DNA of 64,000 bases from Thauera linaloolentis 47Lol = DSM 12138 (GCF_000310205.1 NZ_AMXE01000010.1:1-64000); one strand, 5' to 3'. Shown: positions 28,906 through 41,364, counted from the first letter of the stretch. Program-made: numbers and translations. The notes: generated by a model not told the origin, from the sequence alone.

Positions 28906-31119
28906 TCACAGCGGCTCCAGCTTCGCCACCGCCAAGAGCAGCCACTTCACGCCCGCCGGACCGAAGTTGATCTGCAGCTTGGCGTCGGTGCCGCTGCCCT
29001 CCGCGGCGACGATCACGCCCTGGCCGAACTTGGCGTGACTGACCGCCTGCCCGATGCGCAGTCCGTTGGGCAGCGCCACGGCCGTCGGCCGCGGCGCGCG
29101 CGCCTGGGAGGACGATGCCGCGGAAGGCTTGAAGTAGCCTCCGCCCACGCCCCCCGTCGCCCCTCCCTGGGCGGCACGCGGGCTCGGCGGCGTCAGCCAT
29201 TTCGTCAGTTCAGCGGGGATTTCCTCCAGGAAGCGCGACCGCAGGTTGTAGCGCGTCTGCCCGTGCAGCATGCGGCTCTGCGCGAAGGACAGGTAAAGCC
29301 GCTCGCGCGCCCGTGTCACCGCCACGTACATCAGCCTTCGCTCTTCCTCCAGGCCGTCGGTCTCGAGGATGCTGTTCTCGTGCGGAAACAGCCCCTCCTC
29401 CAGCCCGGACAGGAAGACGGCGTTGAACTCCAGGCCCTTGGCCGAATGCACGGTCATCAACTGCACCGCATCCGCCCCCTGGTCAGCCTGATGGTCGCCC
29501 GCCTCCAGCGAGGCATGGGCGAGGAAATCCGCCAGCAGCGCATGGGGCTGCGCCAAGGCCTCGGCATCCCCCGTCTCGGCAAGGAAGTTGGCCGTGGCAT
29601 TGATCAGCTCATCGAGGTTCTCCAGGCGCTCGCGGCCTTCCTTGTCCGCCTTGTAGTGCGCGCGCAGGCCGCTGATGTCCAGCACATGGTCGACCAACTC
29701 CGGCAGCGGCAGGCCTGCGGTATCCCGCCGCATGTCCTCGGCCAGGCGCACGAACTGCCCGAGCACCGTTCCCGGCTTGCCGGAAAGATGGGGCACGGTG
29801 GCATACAGGCTGGTGCCGTACGTGCGTGCGGCATCGCCCAGCACTTCCAGCGTGCGTGCGCCAATGCCGCGCGCGGGGAAGTTGACGACACGCGCGAACG
29901 AGGTGTCGTCGTCCGGGTTGGCGATCAGGCGCAGGTAGGCGAGCGCGTGCTTGATCTCCTGGCGCTCGAAGAAGCGCAGGCCGCCATACACCCGGTAGGG
30001 GATGCCGGCCGAGAAGAGCTGGTGTTCGAGCACGCGCGACTGCGCGTTCGAGCGGTAGAGCAGGGCAACCTCGCTGCGCAGCGCACCGTCGCGCACCAGC
30101 GACTGGATCTCCTCGACGATCCAGCGCGCCTCGTCGCCGTCCGAAAAGGCCTCGAACACCCGGATCGGCTCGCCCGCCCCCTGGTCGGTCCACAGATTTT
30201 TGCCGAGCCGGTTGCTGTTGTGGCGGATGATGGCGTTGGCGGCATCGAGGATGTTGCTGTGCGAACGGTAGTTCTGTTCCAGGCGGATCACGTTGTGCAC
30301 GCCGAACTCACGCTCGAAGTCGCGCATGTTGCCCACTTCGGCGCCCCGGAAGCGGTAGATGCTCTGGTCGTCGTCGCCGACGCAGAACATTGCCGCCCCG
30401 CCCTCGCGCCCCTCGTCGGCGAACAGCTTCAGCCAGCGGTACTGCAGGCGGTTGGTGTCCTGGAACTCATCGACGAGGATGTGGCGGAAGCGGCGCTGGT
30501 AGTGGCGGCGCAATGGCTCGTTGCGCTCGAGTAACTCATAACTGCGCAGCAGCAACTCCGCAAAATCCACAACAGACTCGCGCTGGCATTGCGCCTCATA
30601 CTCCTGATAGAGCTGGACGCGCTGGCGGGTGTAGTCGTCCCAGGCCTCGACCGCGTGCGGACGATGCCCCGCCTCCTTCTGGCCGTTGATGAAATGCTGC
30701 AGTTCGCGCGGCGGGAACTTTTCGTCGTCGACGTTGAGCGACTTCAGCAGGCGTTTGATGGCGGCGAGCTGGTCGCCCGAGTCCAGGATCTGGAACAACT
30801 GGGGCAGCCCGGCATCGCGATGATGGGTGCGAAGCAGCCGGTTCGCCAGGCCGTGGAAAGTGCCGATCCACATGCCGCGGGTGTTGACCGGCAGCATCGC
30901 CGACAGGCGGGCGAGCATTTCCTTGGCCGCTTTGTTGGTAAATGTAACCGCCAGGACGCCGGCCGGATCGACCTGCCCGGACTGGATCAGCCAGGCGATA
31001 CGGGTCGTCAGCACGCGTGTCTTGCCCGATCCAGCACCTGCCAGGATCAGCGCATGCTGCGGCGGCAGGCTTACGGCCTGCAGTTGTTCGGTATTGAGAT
31101 TGGCGAGCAGGTTGGACAT
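28906..31119 (-). CDS. uvrD: UvrD/Rep-type superfamily 1 DNA helicase
   Basis: A 737-residue 3'-5' helicase for nucleotide excision and mismatch repair. It has Walker A AGAGSGKT (27-34), TFTNKAAKEM (motif Ia), VDEFQDTN (motif II), GDDDQSIY (motif III), LEQNYRS (motif IV), MTVHSAKGLEF (motif V) and VAVTRARERL (motif VI). A C-terminal Tudor-like segment (AVSHAKFGQGVI) is present, as in PcrA/UvrD. The ATG at 31119 is chosen because AAGGA lies 6 bp upstream; the ATG at 31125 abuts that motif. Confidence 0.94.
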   Translation of the reverse strand: MSNLLANLNTEQLQAVSLPPQHALILAGAGSGKTRVLTTRIAWLIQSGQVDPAGVLAVTFTNKAAKEMLARLSAMLPVNTRGMWIGTFHGLANRLLRTHHRDAGLPQLFQILDSGDQLAAIKRLLKSLNVDDEKFPPRELQHFINGQKEAGHRPHAVEAWDDYTRQRVQLYQEYEAQCQRESVVDFAELLLRSYELLERNEPLRRHYQRRFRHILVDEFQDTNRLQYRWLKLFADEGREGGAAMFCVGDDDQSIYRFRGAEVGNMRDFEREFGVHNVIRLEQNYRSHSNILDAANAIIRHNSNRLGKNLWTDQGAGEPIRVFEAFSDGDEARWIVEEIQSLVRDGALRSEVALLYRSNAQSRVLEHQLFSAGIPYRVYGGLRFFERQEIKHALAYLRLIANPDDDTSFARVVNFPARGIGARTLEVLGDAARTYGTSLYATVPHLSGKPGTVLGQFVRLAEDMRRDTAGLPLPELVDHVLDISGLRAHYKADKEGRERLENLDELINATANFLAETGDAEALAQPHALLADFLAHASLEAGDHQADQGADAVQLMTVHSAKGLEFNAVFLSGLEEGLFPHENSILETDGLEEERRLMYVAVTRARERLYLSFAQSRMLHGQTRYNLRSRFLEEIPAELTKWLTPPSPRAAQGGATGGVGGGYFKPSAASSSQARAPRPTAVALPNGLRIGQAVSHAKFGQGVIVAAEGSGTDAKLQINFGPAGVKWLLLAVAKLEPL

Positions 31120-31237
31120 CGGCATTCCTTCGGAGGCCGTGCATTGTAATGCGGACAGCGGGAGGAACGATTTGCCTTGCGCCCATGCAAGGCTCCGGGC
31201 CCCGGCATGCGGATGTTGCAATGCAACAACAAGAGAC

Positions 31238-31266
31238 TTGTCAAGCAAGCCCGCGGGGGCTATTTT
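31238..31266 (+). promoter_or_regulatory. Sigma70 promoter for the 108-residue protein gene
   Basis: TTGTCA (31238-31243), a 17-bp spacer and TATTTT (31261-31266) point to the small gene at 31461, giving a leader of nearly 190 nt. A 13-bp palindrome GTTGCAATGCAAC (31215-31227) lies just upstream and could bind a regulator. Confidence 0.5.
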
Positions 31267-31427
31267 GAAATTGTGCAAAGCAGCAAATTAATTCAGCCAA
31301 AGCGGAACCATTTCACACTTCATCCGCCTGACTGACCATAAAATCAACCCCCACAGAGACGCCGCGCCAAGATGTTGCGGCACAACACAAGCCCACAAGA
31401 CACGGTCCAAAAGACCTGCAAGGGCAT

Positions 31428-31452
31428 TGCGCCAAGACCTGGCGCACAGGAG
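31428..31452 (+). promoter_or_regulatory. Hairpin abutting the Shine-Dalgarno of the 108-residue gene
   Basis: A 7-bp stem TGCGCCA/TGGCGCA (31428-31434 with 31440-31446) with loop AGACC ends one base before the AGGAG ribosome site (31448-31452), eight bases before ATG. The long leader and adjacent hairpin suggest possible translational control. No known riboswitch is recognised. The rest of the gap from 31120 to 31460 holds no other gene that I can support. Confidence 0.4.
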
Positions 31453-31460
31453 AACACATC

Positions 31461-31787
31461 ATGAAAACACCCAAACTGCTTCCGTGGTACGCCCGCAAAG
31501 CGGGCGTGTCGACCGAACGTGCCGAAGCGCTATGGCACAAGGCCGTGCGCGAAGCCACCGCCGAAACCGGCTGGGTCGGCAACTCGGAGTACTGGGGCGC
31601 CTGCATGGATACCTTCGTCGCCCTGCTCGAGCAAGAACGCAACACCCTGTGTGCGCCGCAGGTCGTGCCTTTCGTGCGCAGCCACAACCGCATGTGGCGC
31701 CTGCCCCTGCTGGCCATGGAAGACGTCTTCTCGGCCTTCCACGCCAACTGGCAGCGCCACACCGGCGTCCCGCGCAAGGCCGCCTGA
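31461..31787 (+). CDS. Small conserved-looking protein of unknown function
   Basis: A 108-residue soluble protein with a strong AGGAG ribosome site and its own promoter and terminator, so it is an isolated transcription unit. It has five tryptophans, an N-terminal WYARKAGVSTERAEALWHKAVREA helical segment and a mainly alpha-helical pattern, with no signal peptide, membrane helix or nucleotide motif. Two cysteines are present. I do not recognise the family. Placement between uvrD and leuS gives no functional hint. Confidence 0.75.
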   Translation: MKTPKLLPWYARKAGVSTERAEALWHKAVREATAETGWVGNSEYWGACMDTFVALLEQERNTLCAPQVVPFVRSHNRMWRLPLLAMEDVFSAFHANWQRHTGVPRKAA

Positions 31788-34592
<2,805 letters not shown>

Positions 34593-34602
34593 GGACAACG
34601 CC

Positions 34603-35166
34603 ATGCACCGCCGCCCGCACGCCGCGACGCCCCCCCATGCAGCAAGCCCGGCCACGATCTGCCCGCCCGCCCGGCGGCGCCTGCTGCTCGGCACGGCCGG
34701 CCTCGCCGGCCTGCTGCTGACGGGCTGCGGCTTCAAGCTGCGCGGCCCGCAGCGGCTGGACTTCGCCACGGTGCACATCAACACCAGCGAGCTTTCCGAG
34801 CTGGGCGCCAGCCTGCGCCGGCTGATCGCCACCAGCGGCAGCACCACCGTCGTAGACGACCCCGCGCAGGCCGATGCCCGCCTGCAGATCCTCGCCGACA
34901 ATCGCGGCCGCGAGATCCTCAGCCTGACCGGCGCGGGCAAGGTACGCGAGTACCAGCTCACGCAGATATTGCGCTTCCAGTTGCTCGACAAAGGCGGCAA
35001 GGCGCTGATTCCGCCCACCACCATTTCCGCATCGCGCGAGTTCACCTTCGACGACTCCCAGGTGCTGGGCAAGGAACAGGAAGAAACCCTGCTCTACAAC
35101 GACATGCAGCAAGATCTGCTGCAACAGTTGATGCGCCGCCTCGCCAGCGTCCAGCGCACGGACTGA
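34603..35166 (+). CDS. lptE: LPS-assembly lipoprotein LptE
   Basis: LptE plugs and assembles the LptD barrel that inserts LPS in the outer membrane. The 187 residues begin with a long N-terminal extension, then an arginine-flanked signal peptide and lipobox LLTGC with Cys42. Mature segments GFKLRGPQ, SLTGAGKVREYQL and YNDMQQDLLQQLMRRL are typical. It starts 10 bp after leuS. The 40-residue pre-lipobox stretch is longer than usual; a later start is not available in frame. Confidence 0.92.
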   Translation: MHRRPHAATPPHAASPATICPPARRRLLLGTAGLAGLLLTGCGFKLRGPQRLDFATVHINTSELSELGASLRRLIATSGSTTVVDDPAQADARLQILADNRGREILSLTGAGKVREYQLTQILRFQLLDKGGKALIPPTTISASREFTFDDSQVLGKEQEETLLYNDMQQDLLQQLMRRLASVQRTD

Positions 35167-35196
35167 CCCCATCCCCGCCGGCACATCCGGAAGGCC

Positions 35197-36207
35197 GTGA
35201 ACCTGCGCCCCGACCAACTGCCCGACCTGCTCGGCAAGCCGCTTGCCCCGCTGTGGCTGCTGCACGGCGACGAACCGCTGCTGGTGCTCGAAGCGGCGGA
35301 TGCGATCCGTGCCGCGGCAAAGCGCCAGGGCTTCGAGGAACGCGAGACCCTGGTTGTCGGCCAGGGCTTCAAGTGGGACGCGCTGGCGCTCGCCGCCGGC
35401 AACCTGTCGCTGTTCGGCGGCGCCAAGCTGATCGACCTGCGCATTCCCGGCGGCAAACCCGGACGCGACGGCGGCGAGGCCCTGCAACGCTACGTCGCCA
35501 GCCTGCCCGCCCAGACGCTGACCCTGATCACGCTGCCCGAACTCGACTGGCAGGCACGCAAGACGAGCTGGTTCAAGGCCGTTTCCGAGGCAGGCAACTG
35601 CCTCGAGCTCAAGGCGCCCGAGCGCGAGCGCCTGCCCGACTGGGTCGGCCGCCGCCTTGCCGTGCAAGGGCAGACCGCCAGCGCCGACGCGCTCGCCTTC
35701 ATCGCCGACCACGTCGAAGGCAACCTGCTCGCCGCTCACCAGGAAATCCTCAAGCTCGGCCTGCTGCACCCGGAAGGCCAGCTGAGCCTGGAGCAGGTGC
35801 GGGACGCGGTGCTCAACGTCGCCCGCTACGACATCGACAAGCTGCGCCAGGCCATCATCGAAGGCGAGCCCGCGCGCTGCGCCCGCCTGCTCGAAGGCCT
35901 CAAGGGCGAAGGCGCCGCGCCGCCGCTGGTGCTGTGGACGCTGGCCAACGAAACCCGCACGCTGGCCAGCCTGTGCGCGGGCCGCGACGCCGGTCAGCCG
36001 CTCCCGGCCCTGTTCAAGGCCGAACGCATCTTCGATCCGCGCCGCCAACAGGCCCTCGGCCGCGCGCTGGGACGCCTCAACCAGGGCAGGCTGCGTGCTG
36101 CGCTGATGCATGCCGCGCGCATCGACCGCATGATCAAGGGCCTGGTGGCCGGCGACGTGTGGGACGAATTCCTGCAGCTCGCGCTGCGGCTGGCGCGCCA
36201 CGCATAG
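35197..36207 (+). CDS. holA: DNA polymerase III delta subunit
   Basis: HolA opens the beta sliding clamp in the clamp-loader complex. The 336 residues use a GTG start with AAGG upstream. It has the N-terminal LWLLHGDEPLLVLEAADAI segment, typical of the beta-clamp-binding AAA-like domain, and a helical C-terminal collar domain. It lies 30 bp after lptE in the conserved leuS-lptE-holA order. Confidence 0.93.
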   Translation: MNLRPDQLPDLLGKPLAPLWLLHGDEPLLVLEAADAIRAAAKRQGFEERETLVVGQGFKWDALALAAGNLSLFGGAKLIDLRIPGGKPGRDGGEALQRYVASLPAQTLTLITLPELDWQARKTSWFKAVSEAGNCLELKAPERERLPDWVGRRLAVQGQTASADALAFIADHVEGNLLAAHQEILKLGLLHPEGQLSLEQVRDAVLNVARYDIDKLRQAIIEGEPARCARLLEGLKGEGAAPPLVLWTLANETRTLASLCAGRDAGQPLPALFKAERIFDPRRQQALGRALGRLNQGRLRAALMHAARIDRMIKGLVAGDVWDEFLQLALRLARHA

Positions 36208-36274
36208 CCCTGGCGCGATGTTCGGTGTTTTAATTGCGGCTTGGCCCATTCAGCCCTGACACCCGGACACCGCG

Positions 36275-37552
36275 ATGGACATCCAGAACTACATGCAGAC
36301 CCTCGGCCGCCAGGCCCGCGCCGCCTCGCGCGTACTGGCTGCCGCCTCCACCGCCACCAAGAACGCCGCGCTGCTGGCAATGGCCGCCGAGATCCGCGCC
36401 CGCAGCGGCGAACTGCTCGCCGCCAATGCCCAGGATCTCGACGGAGCACGCGCCGCCGGCCTCGAACCCGCGCTCATCGACCGCCTGACGCTGACCGAGA
36501 AGGGCGTCGAGGCCATGGCAATCGGCCTCGAACAGGTCGCCGCGCTGCCCGATCCCATCGGCGAGATGACCGACATCAAGCGCCGCCCGTCGGGCATCCA
36601 GCTCGGCAAGATGCGCGTGCCGCTGGGGGTGATCGGCATCATCTACGAGGCGCGCCCCAACGTCACCGCCGACGCCGCCGCCCTGTGCCTGAAATCCGGC
36701 AACGCCGCGATCCTGCGCGGCGGCAGGGAAGCCATCAACGCCAACCGCGCGATCGCCGCCTGCGTGCGGGCGGGCCTTGCCGCCGCCGGCCTGCCCGAAG
36801 CCGCAGTACAGGTGGTCGAAACCACCGACCGCGAGGCAGTGGGGGCGCTCATCACCATGCCGGAGTTCGTCGACGTCATCGTGCCGCGCGGCGGCAAGGG
36901 CCTGATCGAGCGCATCTCGAAGGATGCGCGGGTACCGGTCATCAAGCACCTCGACGGCAACTGCCACGTTTATATCGACGACGAAGCCGACCCGGCCAAG
37001 GTCGTGCCCATCGTCGAAAATGCCAAGACCCAGCGCTACGGCACCTGCAACACTGCCGAGTCGCTGCTCGTCGCGCGCGGCGTGGCCGACATCTACCTGC
37101 CCGAAATCGGCCGCATGCTGGCCGGCAAGGGCGTGGAGATGCGCTGCTGCGCCGAGTCGCTGGCGCTGCTGCGCGAGGCCGGCATCGACGCCGGCAGGCT
37201 GGCCGCGGCAACCGAAGCGGACTGGCGCGAGGAATACCTCGCCCCGGTCATCGCGGTGAAGATGGTGGACGGCCTCGACGAGGCGATCACCCACATCAAC
37301 GCCTACAGTTCCGGCCATACCGAAGCCATCGTCACCGAAAACCATACGCATGCCATGCGCTTCCTGCGCGAAGTGGATTCGTCCTCGGTCATGGTCAATG
37401 CCTCGACGCGCTTCGCCGACGGCTTCGAATACGGACTGGGCGCGGAAATCGGCATTTCCACCGACAAGATCCATGCGCGCGGCCCGGTTGGCCTGGAAGG
37501 CCTGACCAGCCAGAAGTGGATCGTGTTCGGCAATGGCGAGATTCGCGCCTGA
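36275..37552 (+). CDS. proA: Gamma-glutamyl phosphate reductase
   Basis: ProA reduces glutamyl-5-phosphate to glutamate-5-semialdehyde with NADPH in proline synthesis. The 425 residues are usual. The catalytic Cys258 is in [11 protein letters not shown], and [14 protein letters not shown] and [15 protein letters not shown] form the dinucleotide-binding part. proB is not adjacent. It follows holA by 67 bp. Confidence 0.96.
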   Translation: MDIQNYMQTLGRQARAASRVLAAASTATKNAALLAMAAEIRARSGELLAANAQDLDGARAAGLEPALIDRLTLTEKGVEAMAIGLEQVAALPDPIGEMTDIKRRPSGIQLGKMRVPLGVIGIIYEARPNVTADAAALCLKSGNAAILRGGREAINANRAIAACVRAGLAAAGLPEAAVQVVETTDREAVGALITMPEFVDVIVPRGGKGLIERISKDARVPVIKHLDGNCHVYIDDEADPAKVVPIVENAKTQRYGTCNTAESLLVARGVADIYLPEIGRMLAGKGVEMRCCAESLALLREAGIDAGRLAAATEADWREEYLAPVIAVKMVDGLDEAITHINAYSSGHTEAIVTENHTHAMRFLREVDSSSVMVNASTRFADGFEYGLGAEIGISTDKIHARGPVGLEGLTSQKWIVFGNGEIRA

Positions 37553-37575
37553 CCCGGCATCCGGAGCACACGCCC

Positions 37576-38154
37576 ATGAAAGCACTCGCCCCGACCTTGC
37601 TGGCCGCCGCCTTGCTGTCGGCCAGCCTTGCCCAAGCCGCGGAAGTGGCCGGCATCGGCTTCGCACCGCAGGCAAGCGTCGACAACAGCACGCTGACACT
37701 GAACGGTGCCGGCCTGCGCACGCGCCTGACCTTCAAGGTGTATGCGATGGGCCTCTACCTGCGCAATCCGGCTACGGGCAGCACCGAAATCCTGCAGGAC
37801 GCGGGCGAGAAACGCATCCGCATCGTCATGATCCGCGACCTGGACGGTAAGCAGTTCGCCGATGCGCTGCTCGACGGACTGCGGCGCAACCATGACGAGG
37901 CCACGCTGGCGGCGCTGAAACCCGCCACCGACGCCCTGCTCGCCGCAGTGCTGGACAGTGGCGAAGCGAAATCGGGCACTGAGGTGATTCTCGACCGGCT
38001 TGCCAACGGCGCAACCCGGCTGCTGATCAACGGCCAGCCGCGCGGCAGCGACATTTCCGATCCGGCCTTCTATCCTGCCTTGCTGCGCATCTGGCTGGGC
38101 GAGCGCCCGGCCGACGCCGGGCTCAAGGCAAGCCTGCTCGAGTCTGCGCGATGA
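37576..38154 (+). CDS. Periplasmic chalcone isomerase-like protein
   Basis: A 192-residue protein with a clear signal peptide (1-22, cleavage after AQA) and the chalcone isomerase-like fold, including LTFKVYAMGLYLRNP and a C-terminal SDPAFYPALLRIWLGERPAD. Bacterial members lack flavonoid substrates; their role is unknown, possibly fatty-acid or hydrophobic-ligand binding in the periplasm. It lies 23 bp after proA and 7 bp before the methyltransferase, probably in the same transcript. Confidence 0.85.
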   Translation: MKALAPTLLAAALLSASLAQAAEVAGIGFAPQASVDNSTLTLNGAGLRTRLTFKVYAMGLYLRNPATGSTEILQDAGEKRIRIVMIRDLDGKQFADALLDGLRRNHDEATLAALKPATDALLAAVLDSGEAKSGTEVILDRLANGATRLLINGQPRGSDISDPAFYPALLRIWLGERPADAGLKASLLESAR

Positions 38155-38161
38155 GCAGCCA

Positions 38162-38656
38162 GTGATGCGCGGATCGGCTACTCCAGCGGCCAGCGGCTTC
38201 GATGCGGTGATCGCCCTGCCGTTCGGGCCGTTCGGCATCCGCAGCGCCGGCGGGGCGGTCGCCGAGCTGGTGTTCCTGCCGCCGGATACCGCACTGCATG
38301 CACCCGCGAATGAGACCGCCCGCCTGGCGGCCGAAGCGCTGCACGGCTGGATCGACGATCCCGAGCGCCCCTTTCCGCTTCCGCTCCTCGAGTGCGGCAC
38401 CGCCTTCCAGCGCCGCGTCTGGGCCGAGATCAGCGCCATCCCCACGGGGCAGACCCGCAGCTATGGCGAGCTGTCGGCCCGGCTAGGGAGCGCGGCGCGC
38501 GCGGTCGGCCAGGCCTGCGGCGCCAACCCCTATCCGCTCGTCGTGCCCTGCCACCGCGTCACGTCCTCCAGCGGCCTCGGCGGTTTCGCCAATGCCAGCG
38601 GCGGCTGGCTGCTCGACGTCAAGCGATGGCTGCTGCGGCACGAAGGCGCCGCATGA
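38162..38656 (+). CDS. ogt: Methylated-DNA-[protein]-cysteine S-methyltransferase
   Basis: Suicide DNA-repair enzyme that removes O6-alkyl groups from guanine. In 164 residues it has the acceptor Cys130 in VVPCHRV, the recognition helix GSAARAVGQACGANP and the arginine finger within it. GTG 38162 and ATG 38165 are equally possible starts. It overlaps xerD by four bases (ATGA), so repair and recombinase are translationally coupled. Confidence 0.93.
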   Translation: MMRGSATPAASGFDAVIALPFGPFGIRSAGGAVAELVFLPPDTALHAPANETARLAAEALHGWIDDPERPFPLPLLECGTAFQRRVWAEISAIPTGQTRSYGELSARLGSAARAVGQACGANPYPLVVPCHRVTSSSGLGGFANASGGWLLDVKRWLLRHEGAA

Positions 38657-39582
38657 CGACGCGCCCGACCGCCGCCGAGGCCGGTCTGCCCGCGGAAACC
38701 CGCACGGAACTCGATCGCTTCACCGACAGCCTGTGGCTGGAACACGGCCTTGCGCGCAACACGCTGAACGGCTACCGCAGCGATCTCGCCTTGTTTGCCG
38801 CCTGGCTGGCGAAACGCGAAGTGCCGCTGCGATGCGCGCGGGCGGGCGACCTGGCCGCCTATCTGGCCGAATTCAGCCTGCGCGCACGCCCCGCCAGCCA
38901 GCGCCGCCTGCTGTCCGCCTGGCGGCGCTATTACCGCCACCTGCTCGCCAACCGCGAGATATCGGAAGACCCGACCCTGACGCTGGACCCGCCCCTGCCC
39001 GGCCAGCGCTTTCCGAAGACTTTGAGCGAAGCCCAGGTCGAGGCCCTGCTCGCGGCTCCCGACACCGGCACGCCGCAAGGCCTGCGCGACCGCTGCATGC
39101 TCGAAGTCCTGTATGCCGCCGGGCTGCGCGTGTCCGAATTGATCGGGCTGAAGCTTTTTGCCGTCAGCCTCGACCAGGGCGTGCTGCGCGTAATGGGCAA
39201 GGGCAGCAAGGAACGGCTCGTGCCGCTCGGCGAAGTCGCGGCCGACTGGATCGTCCGCTACGTGCGTGAAGCGCGTCCCGTCCTGCTTGGCGGCCGCCAT
39301 TGCGACGAAGTCTTCGTCACGCGCTTGGGCAGCGGCATGACACGCCAGATGTTCTGGCGCATCATAAAACAAAATGCGATGGTGGCCGGCATCCCTGCGG
39401 AACGCATTTCCCCCCATACGCTGCGCCACGCATTCGCGACCCATCTACTGAACCACGGTGCAGATTTGCGCGTCGTCCAGTTGCTGCTCGGACATGCCGA
39501 CATTTCGACGACTCAGGTCTATACCCATGTCGCGCGTGAAAGGCTCAAGCAATTGCATGCGAATCATCACCCCCGCGCCTGA
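38653..39582 (+). CDS. xerD: Site-specific tyrosine recombinase XerD
   Basis: XerD acts with XerC at dif to resolve chromosome dimers. The 309 residues have an N-terminal core-binding SAM-like domain (about 20-105) and a catalytic domain with Arg159, Lys183, His255, Arg258, His281 and nucleophile Tyr290, all in place. The sequence HADISTTQVYTHVA is typical of XerD rather than phage integrases. No xerC, dif site or mobile element is adjacent. Confidence 0.94.
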   Translation: MTTRPTAAEAGLPAETRTELDRFTDSLWLEHGLARNTLNGYRSDLALFAAWLAKREVPLRCARAGDLAAYLAEFSLRARPASQRRLLSAWRRYYRHLLANREISEDPTLTLDPPLPGQRFPKTLSEAQVEALLAAPDTGTPQGLRDRCMLEVLYAAGLRVSELIGLKLFAVSLDQGVLRVMGKGSKERLVPLGEVAADWIVRYVREARPVLLGGRHCDEVFVTRLGSGMTRQMFWRIIKQNAMVAGIPAERISPHTLRHAFATHLLNHGADLRVVQLLLGHADISTTQVYTHVARERLKQLHANHHPRA

Positions 39583-39658
39583 TCTCGCTACATGCCGGTA
39601 CCGCATCCGCCTCCCCTTTCCCTCAGCCCGCCTCTCCAGTCTCCCCCGGATTCCGATC

Positions 39659-40147
39659 ATGAGCCGACACGATACCCACGCGCCGGAAACCCCGGCGACA
39701 CGTTTCCTGCGACAGCATGGCCTGGCCTATTCGAGCCATCTCTACGAATATGAAGAGCACGGCGGCACCGCGGTCTCTTCACGCGAATTGAACGTAGACG
39801 AACACGCCGTGATCAAGACGCTGATCATGGAGGATGAAAGCGCCAAACCACTGATCGTGCTGATGCACGGCGATCGCAAGGTTTCGACCAAAGAACTCGC
39901 CCGCCAGATCGGCCGCAAGCACATCGAGCCATGCAAACCCGAGGTCGCCAATCGCCATACAGGCTATCTCGTCGGGGGCACATCGCCCTTCGGCACCCGA
40001 AAGGCGATGCCGGTCTATATGGAAAGGACCATTCTCGATCTGCCGCTCATCTATATCAATGGCGGCCGCCGCGGCTATCTCGTCGGGGTCCATCCCCACG
40101 ACATTCTCAGGGCTCTGCAGGCCCAGTTGGTCGAAGTCGCGAATTGA
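39659..40147 (+). CDS. ybaK: Cys-tRNA(Pro)/aminoacyl-tRNA deacylase, YbaK/EbsC type
   Basis: A 162-residue trans-editing enzyme that clears Cys mischarged on tRNA-Pro. The core has the conserved lysine segment VIKTLIMEDE, GDRKVSTKELARQIG, and a GYLVGGTSPFGTRKAMPVYME stretch typical of YbaK. It lies 76 bp after xerD, same strand. Confidence 0.92.
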   Translation: MSRHDTHAPETPATRFLRQHGLAYSSHLYEYEEHGGTAVSSRELNVDEHAVIKTLIMEDESAKPLIVLMHGDRKVSTKELARQIGRKHIEPCKPEVANRHTGYLVGGTSPFGTRKAMPVYMERTILDLPLIYINGGRRGYLVGVHPHDILRALQAQLVEVAN

Positions 40148-40318
40148 GGATTCGGAATGAAAGCGATACCGTACCCAAGTATTGCAAGAACCGAAAACCG
40201 TCGTATTGCGGCGCGATTACTGGCAGAATCCATGCTGCAACTGCTTGGCCATCAATAGCCGAGCAATTCTGCTCAAAATCTATAGAGAACCAACTCGCGC
40301 AACCACTGAGGAAACACC

Positions 40319-40687
40319 ATGGATCTTTCGAGTTATTCGCTTCCCGATCTCCGCCGCCTGCAAACGAAAGTCGAATCCGAGATTCGCCGCCGCAGCGATA
40401 CCACGCGTCGCGCGCTGCTGAAGCAGGTGCAGAAACTGGTTGCAGAGCAAGGCCTCACGCTCGACGATCTGATCGATGCGCCGGCCGCCGCGGCCCAGCC
40501 CCAGGCAAAGGCCACCGCCGCCGCGAAGGCCAAGCGCGGCAGCGCCAAGAAAACCAAGGCGCCGTCCGTCATCAAGTACCGCAACCCGGCCAATCCCGAG
40601 CAAGGCTGGAGCGGCCATGGCCGCCGCCCCCAATGGGTTCTCGACTGGCTCGGGCAAGGCAAGCCCCTCGAAGAACTGGCGGCATAA
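40319..40687 (+). CDS. H-NS-family nucleoid-associated protein
   Basis: A 122-residue histone-like silencer. The N-terminal helical oligomerisation region (1-50) is joined by an Ala/Lys-rich linker (54-82) to the C-terminal DNA-binding domain with YRNPANPEQGWSGHGRRP (87-104), matching the H-NS/MvaT-type AT-hook-like loop of BpH3/Bv3F proteins. A good GAGGAA ribosome site precedes ATG. The 171-bp upstream region is notably AT-rich compared with its surroundings, as expected for an autorepressed hns promoter. Confidence 0.92.
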   Translation: MDLSSYSLPDLRRLQTKVESEIRRRSDTTRRALLKQVQKLVAEQGLTLDDLIDAPAAAAQPQAKATAAAKAKRGSAKKTKAPSVIKYRNPANPEQGWSGHGRRPQWVLDWLGQGKPLEELAA

Positions 40688-40850
40688 GCATCTGCCTGTT
40701 CTGCAAGACAAGCCGGCTTCGGACACGCTCTGGATCCGGCTCGTTTCATTCGTGCCCACAATGCGGAACGGCCATCGGCGGTGCTTTCGCAAACGCCGCA
40801 CCGACACGCGTGATGAATGCGCACCGCGGCATCGGATATCCCGCCCGCGA

Positions 40851-41228
40851 TCAGACCCCGAAAGGCGGTGGTGCAGCGCCGTCCCGGCCGCGCTGGATGA
40901 AGACGCCAACACGGCGCACATCCTTCATCACCCCGATCTTTGCCACGCGCAGCTTTACCCACGGTGCGCCGAATTCGTCGAACAGCAGCTTGACGACGAA
41001 TTCACCCAGGCTCTCGATCAAATTGAAGTGGCGCTGCCCGAGTTCCTCGCGAATACGCTGGGTGACAACGGCATAATCGATGGTATCGGCGATATCGTCA
41101 TGCTCGGCTGCGGCATCCGGGACACCGAAAGTGAGATTGAGCTCGACGGTCTGCTGGCCGGTCTTCTCCCGAGCGTAAACGCCAACCCAGGCCTTGACCC
41201 GCAACTCCTCGATGAAGATGAAATCCAT
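40851..41228 (-). CDS. folB: Dihydroneopterin aldolase
   Basis: FolB cleaves dihydroneopterin to hydroxymethyl-dihydropterin and glycolaldehyde in folate synthesis. The 125 residues show the substrate-anchoring Glu in the VGVYAREK region, DYAVVTQRI, and the catalytic Lys in the VAKIGVMKD segment. A Gly/Pro-rich tail follows the domain. It is divergent from plsY, as in E. coli, and convergent with the H-NS gene. Confidence 0.92.
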   Translation of the reverse strand: MDFIFIEELRVKAWVGVYAREKTGQQTVELNLTFGVPDAAAEHDDIADTIDYAVVTQRIREELGQRHFNLIESLGEFVVKLLFDEFGAPWVKLRVAKIGVMKDVRRVGVFIQRGRDGAAPPPFGV

Positions 41229-41364
41229 GCTGGTTCCCGTTTAGAATCGCTGCGATTCTATCCTGTGCGCGACCACCGGCCGCAGCCGGACACATGGTTC
41301 CCGCACCTTCCGCTGAACGTTTGATGCATTCGTCGCCCGCCCCGGCGGAAGACGTGGAGCAAAG

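Noticed and set aside
38653-39582. Phage or integron integrase
   Set aside because: The recombinase matches XerD in length and catalytic spacing and sits in a housekeeping operon with no att-like repeats or cargo.
40157-40258. 33-codon frame between ybaK and the H-NS gene
   Set aside because: It has an ATG but weak ribosome site, codon use unlike the neighbours, and lies in an AT-rich promoter region.
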